Source: Agrococcus baldri (GTDB lineage: Bacteria; Actinomycetota; Actinomycetes; Actinomycetales; Microbacteriaceae). Taken from it: a stretch of DNA of 64,000 nt. This document shows, piece after piece, positions 1 to 8,169 of the stretch (its first letter is position 1; every line of letters starts with the position of its first letter). The translations under genes were made by a program, and so were the position numbers. The DNA lies in NCBI GenBank assembly GCA_900114805.1, contig FOZN01000004.1, positions 248,001-312,000 of the forward strand, in the 5' to 3' direction. The notes beneath the pieces are model-generated. The model searched no databases. It was given only the letters and a program-made list of their open reading frames with translations, and had not been told where the DNA came from.

Positions 1-32
1 TGAGCGCGTCGCGGGCCGTGCTAATGTCTTCT

Positions 33-46
33 CTTGGTCCACCAAG
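33..46. repeat. Inverted repeat upstream of tRNA-Leu
   Basis: Two 6-base arms, CTTGGT and ACCAAG, are perfectly complementary around a 2-base centre. The dyad lies 14 bases before the mature tRNA. A TAATGT hexamer at 22-27 could be a -10 element, in which case the dyad falls at the start of the tRNA leader. No function can be assigned; a processing or operator site is possible. Confidence 0.35.
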
Positions 47-60
47 TGGTCCGACACCTT

Positions 61-146
61 GCGCGGGTGGCGGAATTGGCAGACGCGCTAGCTTGAGGTG
101 CTAGTGCCCGTATTAGGGCGTGGGGGTTCAAGTCCCCCCTCGCGCA
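61..146 (+). tRNA. tRNA-Leu (anticodon GAG)
   Basis: The cloverleaf can be drawn by eye. The 7-base acceptor arm 61-67 pairs with 139-145, with one G-U pair. The D-arm contains AATTGGCAGACGC. The anticodon stem 88-92/100-104 encloses a loop with GAG at 95-97. A long variable arm typical of class II tRNAs follows, then a T-arm with GGTTCAAGTCC. The discriminator base is A at 146. The CCA tail is not encoded, so it must be added after transcription. It reads CUC and CUU leucine codons. Confidence 0.96.
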
Positions 147-152
147 CAGGCA

Positions 153-184
153 GAGGCCCGGAGCTCATCGCTCCGGGCCTCTTC
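153..184 (+). terminator. Intrinsic terminator of tRNA-Leu
   Basis: An 11-base perfect stem (153-163 with 171-181) and a 7-base loop are followed by a short T/C-rich stretch, only seven bases beyond the tRNA 3' end. Strong GC stems with weak T tracts are usual for terminators in high-G+C actinobacteria. Confidence 0.8.
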
Positions 185-222
185 TCGTTCCGCGCGTCAG
201 CGGGTCGTGGCAGGCTCGCCGC

Positions 223-478
223 ATGGCACTCCCGACTGCAGAGCGCGACGCGCTGTTCGCCTCTCCCGGTACGCCGATCATCGCCATCGAGCGAGCTGGC
301 CGAGCGCGGGGCGGTCGAGGAGCGGTCCGGCGCACCCGTCGACGCCGAGCGTTTCGCCCGCCGGCACCTGCCGCCGGAGGCGGTGGACGGCGCCCGCGCC
401 TTCGCGGGTGAGCAGATCGGTGCCCAGGTGCGCTTCCGGCTGCGACAGGTCGCGTGGCTCTCGGCCGCGATCGGCTGA
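223..478 (+). pseudogene. Decayed gene remnant, frame broken near 290
   Basis: Two in-register coding-like pieces lie in different frames. The first begins at ATG 223 (MALPTAERDALFASPGTPI...) and stays coding-like to about 290. The second lies in the +1 frame from about 291 to the TGA at 476-478 (ELAERGAVEERSGAPVD... ending SAAIG) and has strong G/C at third positions. The upstream part of the second frame and the downstream part of the first frame (Arg/Gly-rich) look non-coding. The simplest reading is a small gene that lost an internal segment or suffered a frameshift. I do not recognise the family. The alternative is that the second piece is a short intact gene with an unseen start, but no start codon with a ribosome-binding site is apparent. 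Confidence 0.5.
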
Positions 479-535
479 GCCGATCGTCGAGCGTCCGCCT
501 GCTCGGCGCACAGCCTGCAGGGCTACCGTTGCGGC

Positions 536-772
536 ATGTCGTTCTTCAACTCCATCCGCTCCGCGGGGTTCCGTCGCGGTCCCGCCCGCCTGCTGGCCGG
601 CATCTGCGGCGGCATCGCCGCGAAGACCGGCGTCAACGTGTGGCTCGTGCGACTGCTGACGCTGCTGCTGTTCGCGCTGCCGGTGCTCGGCTGGGGCGTC
701 TACGCGGGCGTCTGGATCCTGACGCCGAACCAGTCGGGCTCCATCCCGCTGGAGCGCTGGCTGGGCCGCTGA
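536..772 (+). CDS. PspC-domain membrane protein (copy 1)
   Basis: Small (78 aa) PspC-domain protein of the envelope-stress family. It shows the PspC hallmark RGPARLLAGICGGIAAKTG at residues 14-32, followed by a hydrophobic segment (about 38-62) that should cross the membrane, and a short tail ending in [10 protein letters not shown]. The sequence resembles a PspC domain standing alone, without the long C-terminal extension of larger actinobacterial PspC proteins. A close paralog sits at 4438-4677 on the other side of the hut operon, with the same N-terminal pattern (F-x-SIR-x-SGF-x-RGP) and the same SIPLERWL tail. The ligand and partner are unknown; a role in sensing membrane stress is inferred from the family only. 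Confidence 0.8.
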   Translation: MSFFNSIRSAGFRRGPARLLAGICGGIAAKTGVNVWLVRLLTLLLFALPVLGWGVYAGVWILTPNQSGSIPLERWLGR

Positions 773-816
773 CGCCGATGTCGGCTGAAGGCAGCTTCGA
801 CCGGAGGCAGCGTCGG

Positions 817-865
817 CCTCGGGACAGCGCTCGCCTCGGGACAGCGCTCGCCTGGGATCAGCGCG
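817..865. repeat. 17-bp tandem repeat, two perfect copies and one degenerate
   Basis: The unit CCTCGGGACAGCGCTCG is present twice without interruption (817-833, 834-850). A third, degraded copy (851-865) overlaps the last codons and stop of hutC. It lies between the convergent ends of the PspC gene and hutC. The origin is probably slippage; no terminator-like stem is evident. Confidence 0.7.
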
Positions 866-1619
866 CCCCTGAGGTCTCGAAGCCGCCCTCCAGGCGGCTG
901 CGGGCGCCGGGCTGCGTGAGCCTCACGACGCTCACGAGGCCCTCGGCCGACCAGGTGCTGCGGCGGATCTGCAGGCACGGCTCATGCGGCTCGATGCCCA
1001 GCAGCGCCGCCTGCTCGTCGGTCGGCAGCACCGCCTCGATCACCAGCTCGGTGCGCACCAGCGGCACGACGCGGGTGAGGTAGTCGTTGGGCGTGAAGCT
1101 GGTGAAGTCCTGCTGCAGGTACTCCGGCACGAAGGCCGGGTTGACCAGGCGATCCTCGAGCTGGATCGCGGTGTCGTCCTCGAAGTGCACGATGACCGAG
1201 CGGTAGACCCGGTCGGTCATCGAGTCGGCCGCGAACGGCCGGTCGTCGGCGTCCTCCGCCGCGAGTGAGACGAGCCGGGTGCTGTGCCGGTGCCCCCGCC
1301 GCTGCACCTCGTCGGCGATGTTGCGCACCTCAAGCAGCGGAGAGGCGGCCTTCGTCTCGGCCACGAAGCTGCCCACGCCCATGCTGCGGACGATCGTGCC
1401 GCCGTCGGCGAGCTCGCGCAGCGCCCGATTGACCGTCATGCGCGAGACGCCCAGCGCCGTCACCAGCTGATGCTCGGACGGCAGCCGGTCGCCCTCAGCC
1501 CACTTGCCGGTGCGGATGCGGGCGCCGATGACGCGCTTGATGCGCTCGTACACCGGCGTGCCGTCGCCTCCGGTGGCCTCGAACTCGCGGGCGAGCGCGG
1601 CGGTGTCGACCAGCATCAC
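858..1619 (-). CDS. hutC: HutC-type GntR-family histidine-utilization repressor
   Basis: A 253-aa transcription regulator with an N-terminal GntR winged-helix domain (about residues 20-90: TPVYERIKRVIGARI, then LPSEHQLVTALGVSRMTVNR) and a C-terminal UTRA ligand domain (about 105-245). HutC members repress hut genes and release DNA when they bind urocanate. The gene is last in the hutU-hutG-hutC operon. Its GTG codon overlaps the hutG stop by four bases (an ATG follows immediately), implying translational coupling. A perfect dyad CTGTATATACAG in the hutU promoter is the probable target, so the operon would be autoregulated. The family assignment is firm; the urocanate response is inferred from context. 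Confidence 0.9.
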   Translation of the reverse strand: MMLVDTAALAREFEATGGDGTPVYERIKRVIGARIRTGKWAEGDRLPSEHQLVTALGVSRMTVNRALRELADGGTIVRSMGVGSFVAETKAASPLLEVRNIADEVQRRGHRHSTRLVSLAAEDADDRPFAADSMTDRVYRSVIVHFEDDTAIQLEDRLVNPAFVPEYLQQDFTSFTPNDYLTRVVPLVRTELVIEAVLPTDEQAALLGIEPHEPCLQIRRSTWSAEGLVSVVRLTQPGARSRLEGGFETSGAR

Positions 1620-2590
1620 GCGACCCCTGCCGCTGCGACGGGCACGTGGCGCATCGCGATGCGGTGGATGAGACGGGCGGCGACGCGGGCCGTGCGACGG
1701 TCGATGTCGAACGCCGGGTTCAGCTCAGCGACGTCGACGAGCGCCAGCTTGCCGCTCGCGCTCATCCGGTCGCACACGTGCTGCACGATCTCGAGCGGCA
1801 CCCCGAACGACGCCGGCGCCGAGACGCCCGGCGCGATCCACGCCGGCAGCACGTCGAGGTCGATCGTCAGGTACAGCACGTCGATCTCGCTGAGGAAGGA
1901 ATCCAGGAAGGCATCGACGGATGCGGTGTCGCGGCTGTCGTCGTCGAGCAGGTGGCGCACGCCGTGCTGCGCCGCAGTGTCGAACAGCGCGTGCGTGTTG
2001 GAGGCTTCGCTGATGCCGAGGACGGCGTAGTCGACGGGCCGCCCCAGCGCCCCCTCGCGCTCGAGCGCCTGCAGGAACGGCGTGCCGGAGGATGCCCGGG
2101 GTGCGCGGCGCAGGTCGAAGTGCGCGTCGAGGTTGAGCACGCCCAGTCGCGGCCGCGCTTCGCGCAGCGCGGCGTCGGCGATGCCGAGGTAGCTGCCGTA
2201 GGCGATCTCGTGGCCGCCGCCGAGCGCGATGGGCAGGTGGCCGGCATCGATCACGCCGCGGAGGATCTCCCCCAGCCGTTCCTGGCCGCCCTCGAGCGCG
2301 TCGCCCTCGACGCGCACGGTGCCGACGTCGTAGGCGGTGAGCGGCGCCGTGAGCGCAAGCGGGGCGAGCGCCGCGCGCAGCGCGTCGGGACCGTCGACCT
2401 GGCCGGGCCTGCCCTCGTTGCGCCGCACGCCCGCGTCGCTCGCGAAGCCGACGAGCACGACGCCGGGCACCGCATCCGCCCCCCTGCCCTGCGCGGGATA
2501 GGGCTGCACCGCGGCGTGCCATCGGGCGTGCTCGGCACCGGGGCCGTCGTCACGGCCCGACCACGCTGGCGGCTCGAGTTGACCGGTCAT
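1616..2590 (-). CDS. hutG: Formimidoylglutamase (arginase/ureohydrolase family)
   Basis: A 324-aa ureohydrolase predicted to cleave N-formimidoyl-L-glutamate to glutamate and formamide, the last step of histidine breakdown. The binuclear manganese ligands are visible: GGGHE (about residue 115), NLDAHFDLR (about 140-150) and TIDLDV (about 240). The start is ATG 2590, five bases after the hutU stop. It lies between hutU and hutC, so formimidoylglutamase is preferred over agmatinase or arginase. Those cannot be excluded from motifs alone because all three share the fold and metal site. Confidence 0.88.
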   Translation of the reverse strand: MTGQLEPPAWSGRDDGPGAEHARWHAAVQPYPAQGRGADAVPGVVLVGFASDAGVRRNEGRPGQVDGPDALRAALAPLALTAPLTAYDVGTVRVEGDALEGGQERLGEILRGVIDAGHLPIALGGGHEIAYGSYLGIADAALREARPRLGVLNLDAHFDLRRAPRASSGTPFLQALEREGALGRPVDYAVLGISEASNTHALFDTAAQHGVRHLLDDDSRDTASVDAFLDSFLSEIDVLYLTIDLDVLPAWIAPGVSAPASFGVPLEIVQHVCDRMSASGKLALVDVAELNPAFDIDRRTARVAARLIHRIAMRHVPVAAAGVA

Positions 2591-2595
2591 CGCCG

Positions 2596-4308
2596 TCACC
2601 GCGCCCGCCGCTCGCCGTCCCGGATGACGGGCTCCATCGGGATGCGGACGCCGCGCTCTGCGGCGACGTCGGCGGCGCGCCGGTAGCCGGCGTCGACGTG
2701 GCGGATGACGCCCATGCCGGGGTCGTTCAGCAGCAGCCGCGAGAGCTTCTCGGCGGCCAGCTCGGTGCCGTCGGCGACGGAGACCTGCCCGGTGTGGATC
2801 GAGCGCCCGATGCCGACGCCGCCGCCGTGGTGGATCGAGACCCAGGTGGCGCCGGACGAGGCGGCCGTGAGGGCGTTGAGCAGCGGCCAGTCGGCGATCG
2901 CGTCGGAGCCGTCGGCCATCGCCTCGGTCTCGCGGTAGGGCGAGGCGACCGAGCCGGAGTCGAGGTGGTCGCGGCCGATCACGACCGGCGCGGAGAGCTT
3001 GCCCTCGGCCACGAGGTCGTTGAAGCGCAGCGCCGCGCGGTGGCGCTCGCCGTAGCCGAGCCAGCAGATGCGCGCCGGGAGGCCCTCGAACTCGACGCGC
3101 TCCTGCGCGGCGCGGATCCAGCGGTGCAGATGCTCGTTCTCCGGGAACAGCTCGAGGATCGCCTCGTCGGTGACGCGGATGTCCTCCGGGTCGCCGGAGA
3201 GCGCCGCCCAGCGGAACGGTCCGAGGCCCTCGCAGAACAGCGGGCGGATGTACGCCGGCACGAAGCCGGGGAACTCGAACGCCCGGTCGTAGCCGCCGTG
3301 GCGTGCCTCGTCGCGGATGGAGTTGCCGTAGTCGAACACCTCGGCCCCGGCGTCCTGGAACTCGACCATGGCCGCGACGTGCGCGGCCATCGACGCCCGC
3401 GCATCCGTCGTGAAGGTCTCGGCGTCGGCCGCAGCGCGCTCCTGCCATTCGGCGACGGTGTAGCCGATCGGCAGGTACGAGAGCGGGTCGTGGGCGCTGG
3501 TCTGGTCGGTGACGATGTCGACCGTGATCTCGCCCGCCCGGTGGCGGCGGAGGATCTCGGGGAAGACCTCTGCGGCGTTGCCGACCAGCCCGACCGAGTG
3601 GCCGCGGCGCTCGTCCTTCGCCTGCTGCACCTTGGCGAGCGCGTCGTCGAGGTCGGCCGCGATCTCGTCGAGGTAGCGCTTGCCGACGCGGCGCTGCAGG
3701 CGCGACGCGTCGACGTCGACGATGAGGCAGGCGCCGTCGTTCAGCGTCACGGCGAGCGGCTGCGCGCCGCCCATGCCGCCGCATCCGCCCGTGAGGGTGA
3801 TGGTGCCGGCGAGCGTGCCGTCGAAGCGCTTGTCGGCGATCGCCGCGAATGTCTCGTAGGTGCCCTGCAGGATGCCCTGGGTGCCGATGTAGATCCAGGA
3901 GCCGGCCGTCATCTGGCCGTACATCATCAGGCCCTCGGCCTCGAGCCGGCGGAACTCCGGCCAGGTCGCCCAGTCGCCGACGAGGTTGGAGTTGGCGAGC
4001 AGCACGCGCGGCGCCCAACGGTTCGTGCGGAAGACGCCCACCGGCTTGCCGGACTGCACCAGCAGCGTCTCGTCGTCCTCCAGGTCGCGCAGCGTCTCGA
4101 CGATCGCGTCGTAGGCGGCCCAGCTGCGCGCGGCACGGCCGGTGCCGCCGTAGACGACCAGGTCGTCGGGACGCTCTGCGACCTCCGGGTCGAGGTTGTT
4201 CATGAGCATGCGCAGCGGCGCTTCGGTCTGCCAGCTCTTCGCCGACAGCTGCGTGCCGCGCGGCGCGCGGACCTCGCGCGCCTCGTGGCCGGGGGACGTG
4301 ACCTGCAT
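2596..4308 (-). CDS. hutU: Urocanate hydratase
   Basis: A 570-aa cytoplasmic urocanase that converts urocanate to 4-imidazolone-5-propionate using tightly bound NAD+ as an electrophile. The glycine-rich [10 protein letters not shown] segment (about 174-183) belongs to the NAD site. The urocanase signature [14 protein letters not shown] (about 408-420) holds the conserved Cys (about 415). The start ATG 4308 is preceded by AGGAG at good spacing. It is first in the hutU-hutG-hutC operon. The promoter upstream has a -35/-10 pair with a palindrome inside the spacer. Neither hutH (histidine ammonia-lyase) nor hutI (imidazolonepropionase) is in this window, so the pathway must be completed from elsewhere. 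Confidence 0.97.
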   Translation of the reverse strand: MQVTSPGHEAREVRAPRGTQLSAKSWQTEAPLRMLMNNLDPEVAERPDDLVVYGGTGRAARSWAAYDAIVETLRDLEDDETLLVQSGKPVGVFRTNRWAPRVLLANSNLVGDWATWPEFRRLEAEGLMMYGQMTAGSWIYIGTQGILQGTYETFAAIADKRFDGTLAGTITLTGGCGGMGGAQPLAVTLNDGACLIVDVDASRLQRRVGKRYLDEIAADLDDALAKVQQAKDERRGHSVGLVGNAAEVFPEILRRHRAGEITVDIVTDQTSAHDPLSYLPIGYTVAEWQERAAADAETFTTDARASMAAHVAAMVEFQDAGAEVFDYGNSIRDEARHGGYDRAFEFPGFVPAYIRPLFCEGLGPFRWAALSGDPEDIRVTDEAILELFPENEHLHRWIRAAQERVEFEGLPARICWLGYGERHRAALRFNDLVAEGKLSAPVVIGRDHLDSGSVASPYRETEAMADGSDAIADWPLLNALTAASSGATWVSIHHGGGVGIGRSIHTGQVSVADGTELAAEKLSRLLLNDPGMGVIRHVDAGYRRAADVAAERGVRIPMEPVIRDGERRAR

Positions 4309-4344
4309 CGGGTGGCTCCTCTTCGTGCACGGTGGCGGATCGGT

Positions 4345-4380
4345 GCTTGTATAGTGCTGTATATACAGGCTGCACGTCAA
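4345..4380 (-). promoter_or_regulatory. hutU promoter with embedded palindromic operator
   Basis: On the minus strand, TTGACG (4380-4375) and CACTAT (4356-4351) form a -35/-10 pair with an 18-base spacer. The perfect 12-base palindrome CTGTATATACAG (4357-4368) lies inside this spacer, next to the -10. TGTA...TACA-type dyads are typical GntR/HutC-family operators. A repressor bound here would block RNA polymerase. The predicted leader to the hutU ATG is about 37 bases. Confidence 0.72.
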
Positions 4381-4437
4381 GCGCTCGTGCGAGGCGGACT
4401 GGTCCGTCAGTGGCCGCGCGAGCGCTACGGTGACGGC

Positions 4438-4677
4438 ATGACGACGCTGTTCTCGAGCATCCGCGCGTCCGGATTCCACCGCGGACCGGACCGCTTGATC
4501 GGCGGGGTGTGCGGCGGCATCGCCCGGCACACGAACACGAGCGCCGGCTTCGTGCGGCTGCTGACGATCGTGCTCGCGCTGACCGTCGTGAGCTGGTTCG
4601 TCTACGTCGTCGTCTGGGTGCTGGCCCCGGACGAGCTGGGATCGATCCCGCTCGAGCGCTGGCTCGCGCGGGGCTGA
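4438..4677 (+). CDS. PspC-domain membrane protein (copy 2)
   Basis: A 79-aa protein paralogous to the one at 536-772. It has the PspC core [18 protein letters not shown] (about 14-31), a hydrophobic segment (about 39-64) and the same C-terminal SIPLERWL motif. The start ATG 4438 is divergent from hutU and lies about 60 bases beyond its -35 box. It ends eight bases before the convergent dinB stop. Two copies bracketing hut suggest an old local duplication, with hut inserted between them or the copies separated by rearrangement. The role is inferred only as a PspC-type envelope protein. Confidence 0.82.
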   Translation: MTTLFSSIRASGFHRGPDRLIGGVCGGIARHTNTSAGFVRLLTIVLALTVVSWFVYVVVWVLAPDELGSIPLERWLARG

Positions 4678-4684
4678 ACGCGCG

Positions 4685-5929
4685 TCAGTCGCCGCCGCTG
4701 GGCCCGGTGTCGTCGCGCTTGCGCTCGCGCCGCAGCATGCTCGCCGGCACGACGGTCGCCGCGCCGAAGCGGTCGTGCACGGCGTCCATCGCCCGCTCCG
4801 CGCTCCCCCACGTCTCGCTGTCGTCCCACAGCAGCCCGTGGTCGGCCGAGGGCTGCACCGAGCTCGCCCGCACGCCCAGCAGTCGCACGGGCGGCAGCTC
4901 GCCGAGCTGCTCGAGCAGCGACCAGGCGGTCTCGACGATCACGCGGGTGACGTCGGTCGCCTCCGGCAGCGTGCGCGAGCGCGTGATGGTCCTGAAGTCG
5001 TGGAAGCGCACCGTGAGCGTGACGGTGCGCGCCTGCACGCCGGCGTCACGCAGCCGCCGGCCGACGCCGGTCGCGAGCCGCAGGATCTCGCCCTGCTGCT
5101 CGGCGCGGTCCGTGACGTCGCGGAAGAAGGTGTGGTTGTGGCCGAAGGACTTGTCATGGTCGCGCTCGACGATCGCGCGCGGGTCGCGGCCCCAGGCGAG
5201 GTCGGCCAGGTGGCGCCCCGTCGCCTCGCCGAACCACGAGCTCAGCCGCTCCTCGGAGGTGTGCGCGACGTCGGCGATGGTGTGGAGGCCGTAGCGGGCC
5301 AGTCGGTCCTGCTGCTTCGGGCCGACGCCCCACAGCGCCGAGACGGGCTGGGGGTGCAGGAAGTCGACGACCTGCTCGTTCGGCACCACGAGCATCCCGT
5401 CGGGCTTGGCCCGGGAGGAGGCGAGCTTGGCGACATACTTCGTGCCGGCCGCGCCGATCGAGGCGACCAGTCCGGTCTCGGCGCGGATGCGCGCACGCAG
5501 CGTCGGCCCGATGCGATTGGCGCCCCCGGCGAGCCGGCGGAGCCCCGCGATGCCCACGAAGGCCTCATCGATGCCGAGCCGCTCGACGTCGGGCGAGGTC
5601 TCGTCGAGGATGCCCATCACCTGCTGCGACAGCCGCGAGTAGAGCGCGAAGTCGGGGTCGAGGATGATCGCGTTCGGGCACAGCCGCAGTGCGCGCGCCA
5701 TCGGCATCGCCGAGTGCACGCCGTACTTGCGCGCTTCGTAGGTGGCTGCGGTGACCACCGAGCGCGACGAGTCGTGGCCGATGACGACGGGCCTGCCGAG
5801 CAGATCTGGCCGGGCGAGCAGGGACGCCGAGGCGAAGAACGCATCCAGGTCGACGTGCAGGATCGTCGCGGTCGTATCGTCGACCTCCGGACCCGAGACC
5901 AGTCGGTTCGAGCCGTCCTGCTTGCTCAC
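4685..5929 (-). CDS. dinB: DNA polymerase IV (Y-family)
   Basis: A 414-aa translesion polymerase. The palm motif [10 protein letters not shown] (about 25-34) supplies the first metal aspartates, and [11 protein letters not shown] (about 117-127) supplies the catalytic Asp-Glu pair. Helix-hairpin-helix (about 190-215) and little-finger regions follow. The GTG start at 5929 (VSKQDGSN) gives a family-typical length. The ribosome-binding site is weak (GGACGATGG), so a start a few codons away is possible. I see no LexA box in the short upstream region. It is divergent from the SGNH hydrolase gene. Confidence 0.93.
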   Translation of the reverse strand: MSKQDGSNRLVSGPEVDDTTATILHVDLDAFFASASLLARPDLLGRPVVIGHDSSRSVVTAATYEARKYGVHSAMPMARALRLCPNAIILDPDFALYSRLSQQVMGILDETSPDVERLGIDEAFVGIAGLRRLAGGANRIGPTLRARIRAETGLVASIGAAGTKYVAKLASSRAKPDGMLVVPNEQVVDFLHPQPVSALWGVGPKQQDRLARYGLHTIADVAHTSEERLSSWFGEATGRHLADLAWGRDPRAIVERDHDKSFGHNHTFFRDVTDRAEQQGEILRLATGVGRRLRDAGVQARTVTLTVRFHDFRTITRSRTLPEATDVTRVIVETAWSLLEQLGELPPVRLLGVRASSVQPSADHGLLWDDSETWGSAERAMDAVHDRFGAATVVPASMLRRERKRDDTGPSGGD

Positions 5930-5986
5930 GCATCCATCGTCCCACGCGGTGCCCACATCCAGCCCCGGCAGGGCAGGATGGAGGGC

Positions 5987-6805
5987 ATGCAGCACCCTGG
6001 CACCGCGCACCCCGGCATGGAGCATCCCTACACGCGCTACGTCGCTCTCGGCGACAGCTTCACGGAGGGCGTCGGCGACGAGGAGCCCGACCTGCCGAAC
6101 GGCCTGCGCGGCTGGGCCGACCGCGTCGCCGAGGAGCTCGCGCGCACGCGGCCCGACTTCCAGTACGCGAACCTCGCCATCCGCGGGCGACTGCTCGGGC
6201 AGATCGAGCAGGAGCAGCTCGAGCCGGCGATCGCCCTGCAGCCCGACCTGGTCACGATCTCCGCGGGCGGCAACGATCTGCTGCGACCCGGCGGCGACCC
6301 CGACGCGCTCGCCGCGCGCCTCGACGTCATCGTCGGCAGGCTGCGGGCGACCGGCGCAGAGGTGGTGCTCTTCAACGGCCCCGACATCGCCATGACGCCG
6401 GTGCTGCGCGCGATCCGTGGCAAGGTCGGCATCTACAACGCCAACCTGTTCGGCGTCGCCGCGAAGCACGGCGCCGTGGTGGCCGACATGTGGTCGGCGC
6501 ACCATCTGCAGCAGCCGCAGATGTGGGCGTCCGACCGGCTGCACTTCTCGCACTACGGGCACCATGCGATCGCGATGCTGGTGCTCGACGCGCTCGGCGT
6601 GCAGCACCAGCTGACGGCGATGGAGCCCGAGCCCCTGCCCCGCCGCACCCGGCAGCAGATGGCGGTGGAGAACCTGCACTGGGCGCGCGAGCACCTCGCC
6701 CCCTGGGTCGTGCGGCGACTGCGCGGGCAGTCCTCCGGCGACACCATCCACGCCAAGCGGCCGGAGGCCGGCCCGGTGCTGCCGTTCGAGCACCTGGGCG
6801 GCTAA
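5987..6805 (+). CDS. SGNH/GDSL-type esterase or lipase
   Basis: A 272-aa hydrolase of the SGNH superfamily. Block I GDSFTEG gives the nucleophile Ser (about 24), block III GGND gives Asn (about 97), and block V SDRLHFSHYGH gives Asp (about 183) and His (about 186). There is no signal peptide, so it should be cytoplasmic. About 70 C-terminal residues beyond the catalytic His are charged and unlike the core. ATG 5987 was chosen because AGGA lies eight bases upstream; an in-frame ATG at 5978 is the alternative. The substrate (ester, acetylated sugar or lysophospholipid) cannot be told from the sequence. Confidence 0.85.
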   Translation: MQHPGTAHPGMEHPYTRYVALGDSFTEGVGDEEPDLPNGLRGWADRVAEELARTRPDFQYANLAIRGRLLGQIEQEQLEPAIALQPDLVTISAGGNDLLRPGGDPDALAARLDVIVGRLRATGAEVVLFNGPDIAMTPVLRAIRGKVGIYNANLFGVAAKHGAVVADMWSAHHLQQPQMWASDRLHFSHYGHHAIAMLVLDALGVQHQLTAMEPEPLPRRTRQQMAVENLHWAREHLAPWVVRRLRGQSSGDTIHAKRPEAGPVLPFEHLGG

Positions 6806-6828
6806 TACCTCAGCCCGAGACGGGCTTC

Positions 6829-6877
6829 GGAGCTGGCGTCGCGGCGGAGACCAGAAATGGTCTCCGCTCTCAGCTCC
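6829..6877. terminator. Bidirectional terminator between convergent genes
   Basis: The inner perfect 9-base stem GCGGAGACC/GGTCTCCGC (6844-6852/6859-6867) has a 6-base A-rich loop. It is extended by an outer stem GGAGCTG/CAGCTCC (6829-6835/6871-6877). It sits between the convergent SGNH hydrolase and D,D-carboxypeptidase genes and could serve both. Confidence 0.75.
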
Positions 6878-6882
6878 AGCGC

Positions 6883-8169
6883 TCAGTCGAAATACCACTC
6901 GACGGCGGTCGAGGGATGCGTCAGCCGCCACCCGAGGTCGGGTGCGGCGAGCATGGCGTCGGTGCGCACCGGCACCTGGGTCGTCACCCCGTAGATGTCC
7001 TCGACCACGACGGTGCCGACCTGCCCGCGCGGTGCCGCCACCTCGATGCCGTCCTGCACCGCCTCGGCCGTCGCGAAGTGGGCCGTCGGCAGGTGCGGGC
7101 CGAACGCATCCGTGTGCAGGTCTGCGACGGTGGCCGCCTCCACGACGCCGCCCCACGGCGCCCGGTACTCGGCGACGGGCGTGCCGGCGGGCACGAGCGC
7201 GACGGTGCCGAAGTCGTCCCAGAGGCTCTCGACCAGCGCGAGCATCGCGGCGTTCATGTCGTCCTGGGTCACCACGCCCATGATCACCGCCACAGCGCGG
7301 CGCGGCTCGCCCTCGATGTCGCGCTCGGCGGTGACGAACAGGTTGCGGCCCCACACGCGTAGCGTGCCCGTCTTGCCGCCGTCGATGAAGCCCTCGCCGA
7401 GCAGCGGGTTGGTGTTGGCCACGGTGCCGCCGGGCACGGCGACGCGCTCCATGCCGATCGCCGCCAGCACCACCGGGTCGGCCACGGCCAGCAGCCCCAG
7501 CTCGGTCATGTCGGCGGCCGTGGAGCGGCTCTCGAGCGAGAGGCCGGACGGGTCGGCGACGACGGTGTCGGCCAGCCCGTTCCGGGCCGCCCAGTCGTTC
7601 GCGGCCGCCAGGTAGGCGTCGATCGAGCCGAAGGCCCAATTGGCCAGCGACCACATGGCGTTGCCGGCCGAGTCGACCAGCGACCACTCGATCAGGTCGC
7701 GCTGGGCGACCACCATGCCGTCGTAGACCGGCACCACCGGCGCGGCCTCGGCGATGGCGGCACCGAGCGCGTTGATGTCGGCACGGCCGAGCGTGATCGC
7801 CGCGCCGCGGTCGTCGCCGGCGATCGGATGCGCCTCCAGCACGGTCAGCACGGTGACCAGCTTGGTCAGGCTCGCCATCGGCACGGCCGACTCGTCGCCC
7901 CAGTGCTCCTGCGCGGCGTCGATGCCGACGACGGCGTAGCCGGCCGAGCGCGCGATCCCCTCGGGCCACGCGACCGAGACCGGCGCGCCGCTCGCCTCCG
8001 GCAGCGCGATCGGCGTCGCCGCCACCCGCGGTGCCGGGGCGAAGGCGATCGCGGTGGCCGCGACGACGGCGACGATCAGGGCCAGCAGCACCGCCCACCG
8101 CAGCAGGAGCACGAGCGGATGCGTGCGGCGGCGGCGCTGCGTGACCGCGGTGACCGCGGGGCTGCTCAC
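6883..8169 (-). CDS. D-alanyl-D-alanine carboxypeptidase-like serine peptidase (S11)
   Basis: A 428-aa penicillin-binding-protein-like enzyme expected to trim D-Ala from cell-wall stem peptides. The basic N-terminus (RRRR about 12-15) and one hydrophobic anchor (about 19-44) place the catalytic domain outside the cell. Catalytic motifs: SLTK (Ser about 100, Lys about 103), an SxN-like SAGN (about 167-170) and KTG (about 266-268). The SxN box has one extra residue compared with the usual SGN, a small oddity. The GTG start overlaps the stop of the upstream RNA methyltransferase by four bases (GTGA). A C-terminal domain of about 130 residues follows, as in DacA-type proteins. Confidence 0.88.
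   Translation of the reverse strand: MSSPAVTAVTQRRRRTHPLVLLLRWAVLLALIVAVVAATAIAFAPAPRVAATPIALPEASGAPVSVAWPEGIARSAGYAVVGIDAAQEHWGDESAVPMASLTKLVTVLTVLEAHPIAGDDRGAAITLGRADINALGAAIAEAAPVVPVYDGMVVAQRDLIEWSLVDSAGNAMWSLANWAFGSIDAYLAAANDWAARNGLADTVVADPSGLSLESRSTAADMTELGLLAVADPVVLAAIGMERVAVPGGTVANTNPLLGEGFIDGGKTGTLRVWGRNLFVTAERDIEGEPRRAVAVIMGVVTQDDMNAAMLALVESLWDDFGTVALVPAGTPVAEYRAPWGGVVEAATVADLHTDAFGPHLPTAHFATAEAVQDGIEVAAPRGQVGTVVVEDIYGVTTQVPVRTDAMLAAPDLGWRLTHPSTAVEWYFD

Noticed and set aside
1690..1725. Possible LexA-like GAAC...GTTC box within hutG
   Set aside because: The spacing is wrong for the actinobacterial SOS box and it lies inside a coding region with no repair gene next to it. No SOS box was found before uvrA, uvrB or dinB either.
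1616..4375. hutG extended upstream into one 919-residue protein
   Set aside because: The upstream part is an out-of-frame shadow of hutU. hutG has its own ATG at 2590, five bases after the hutU stop.
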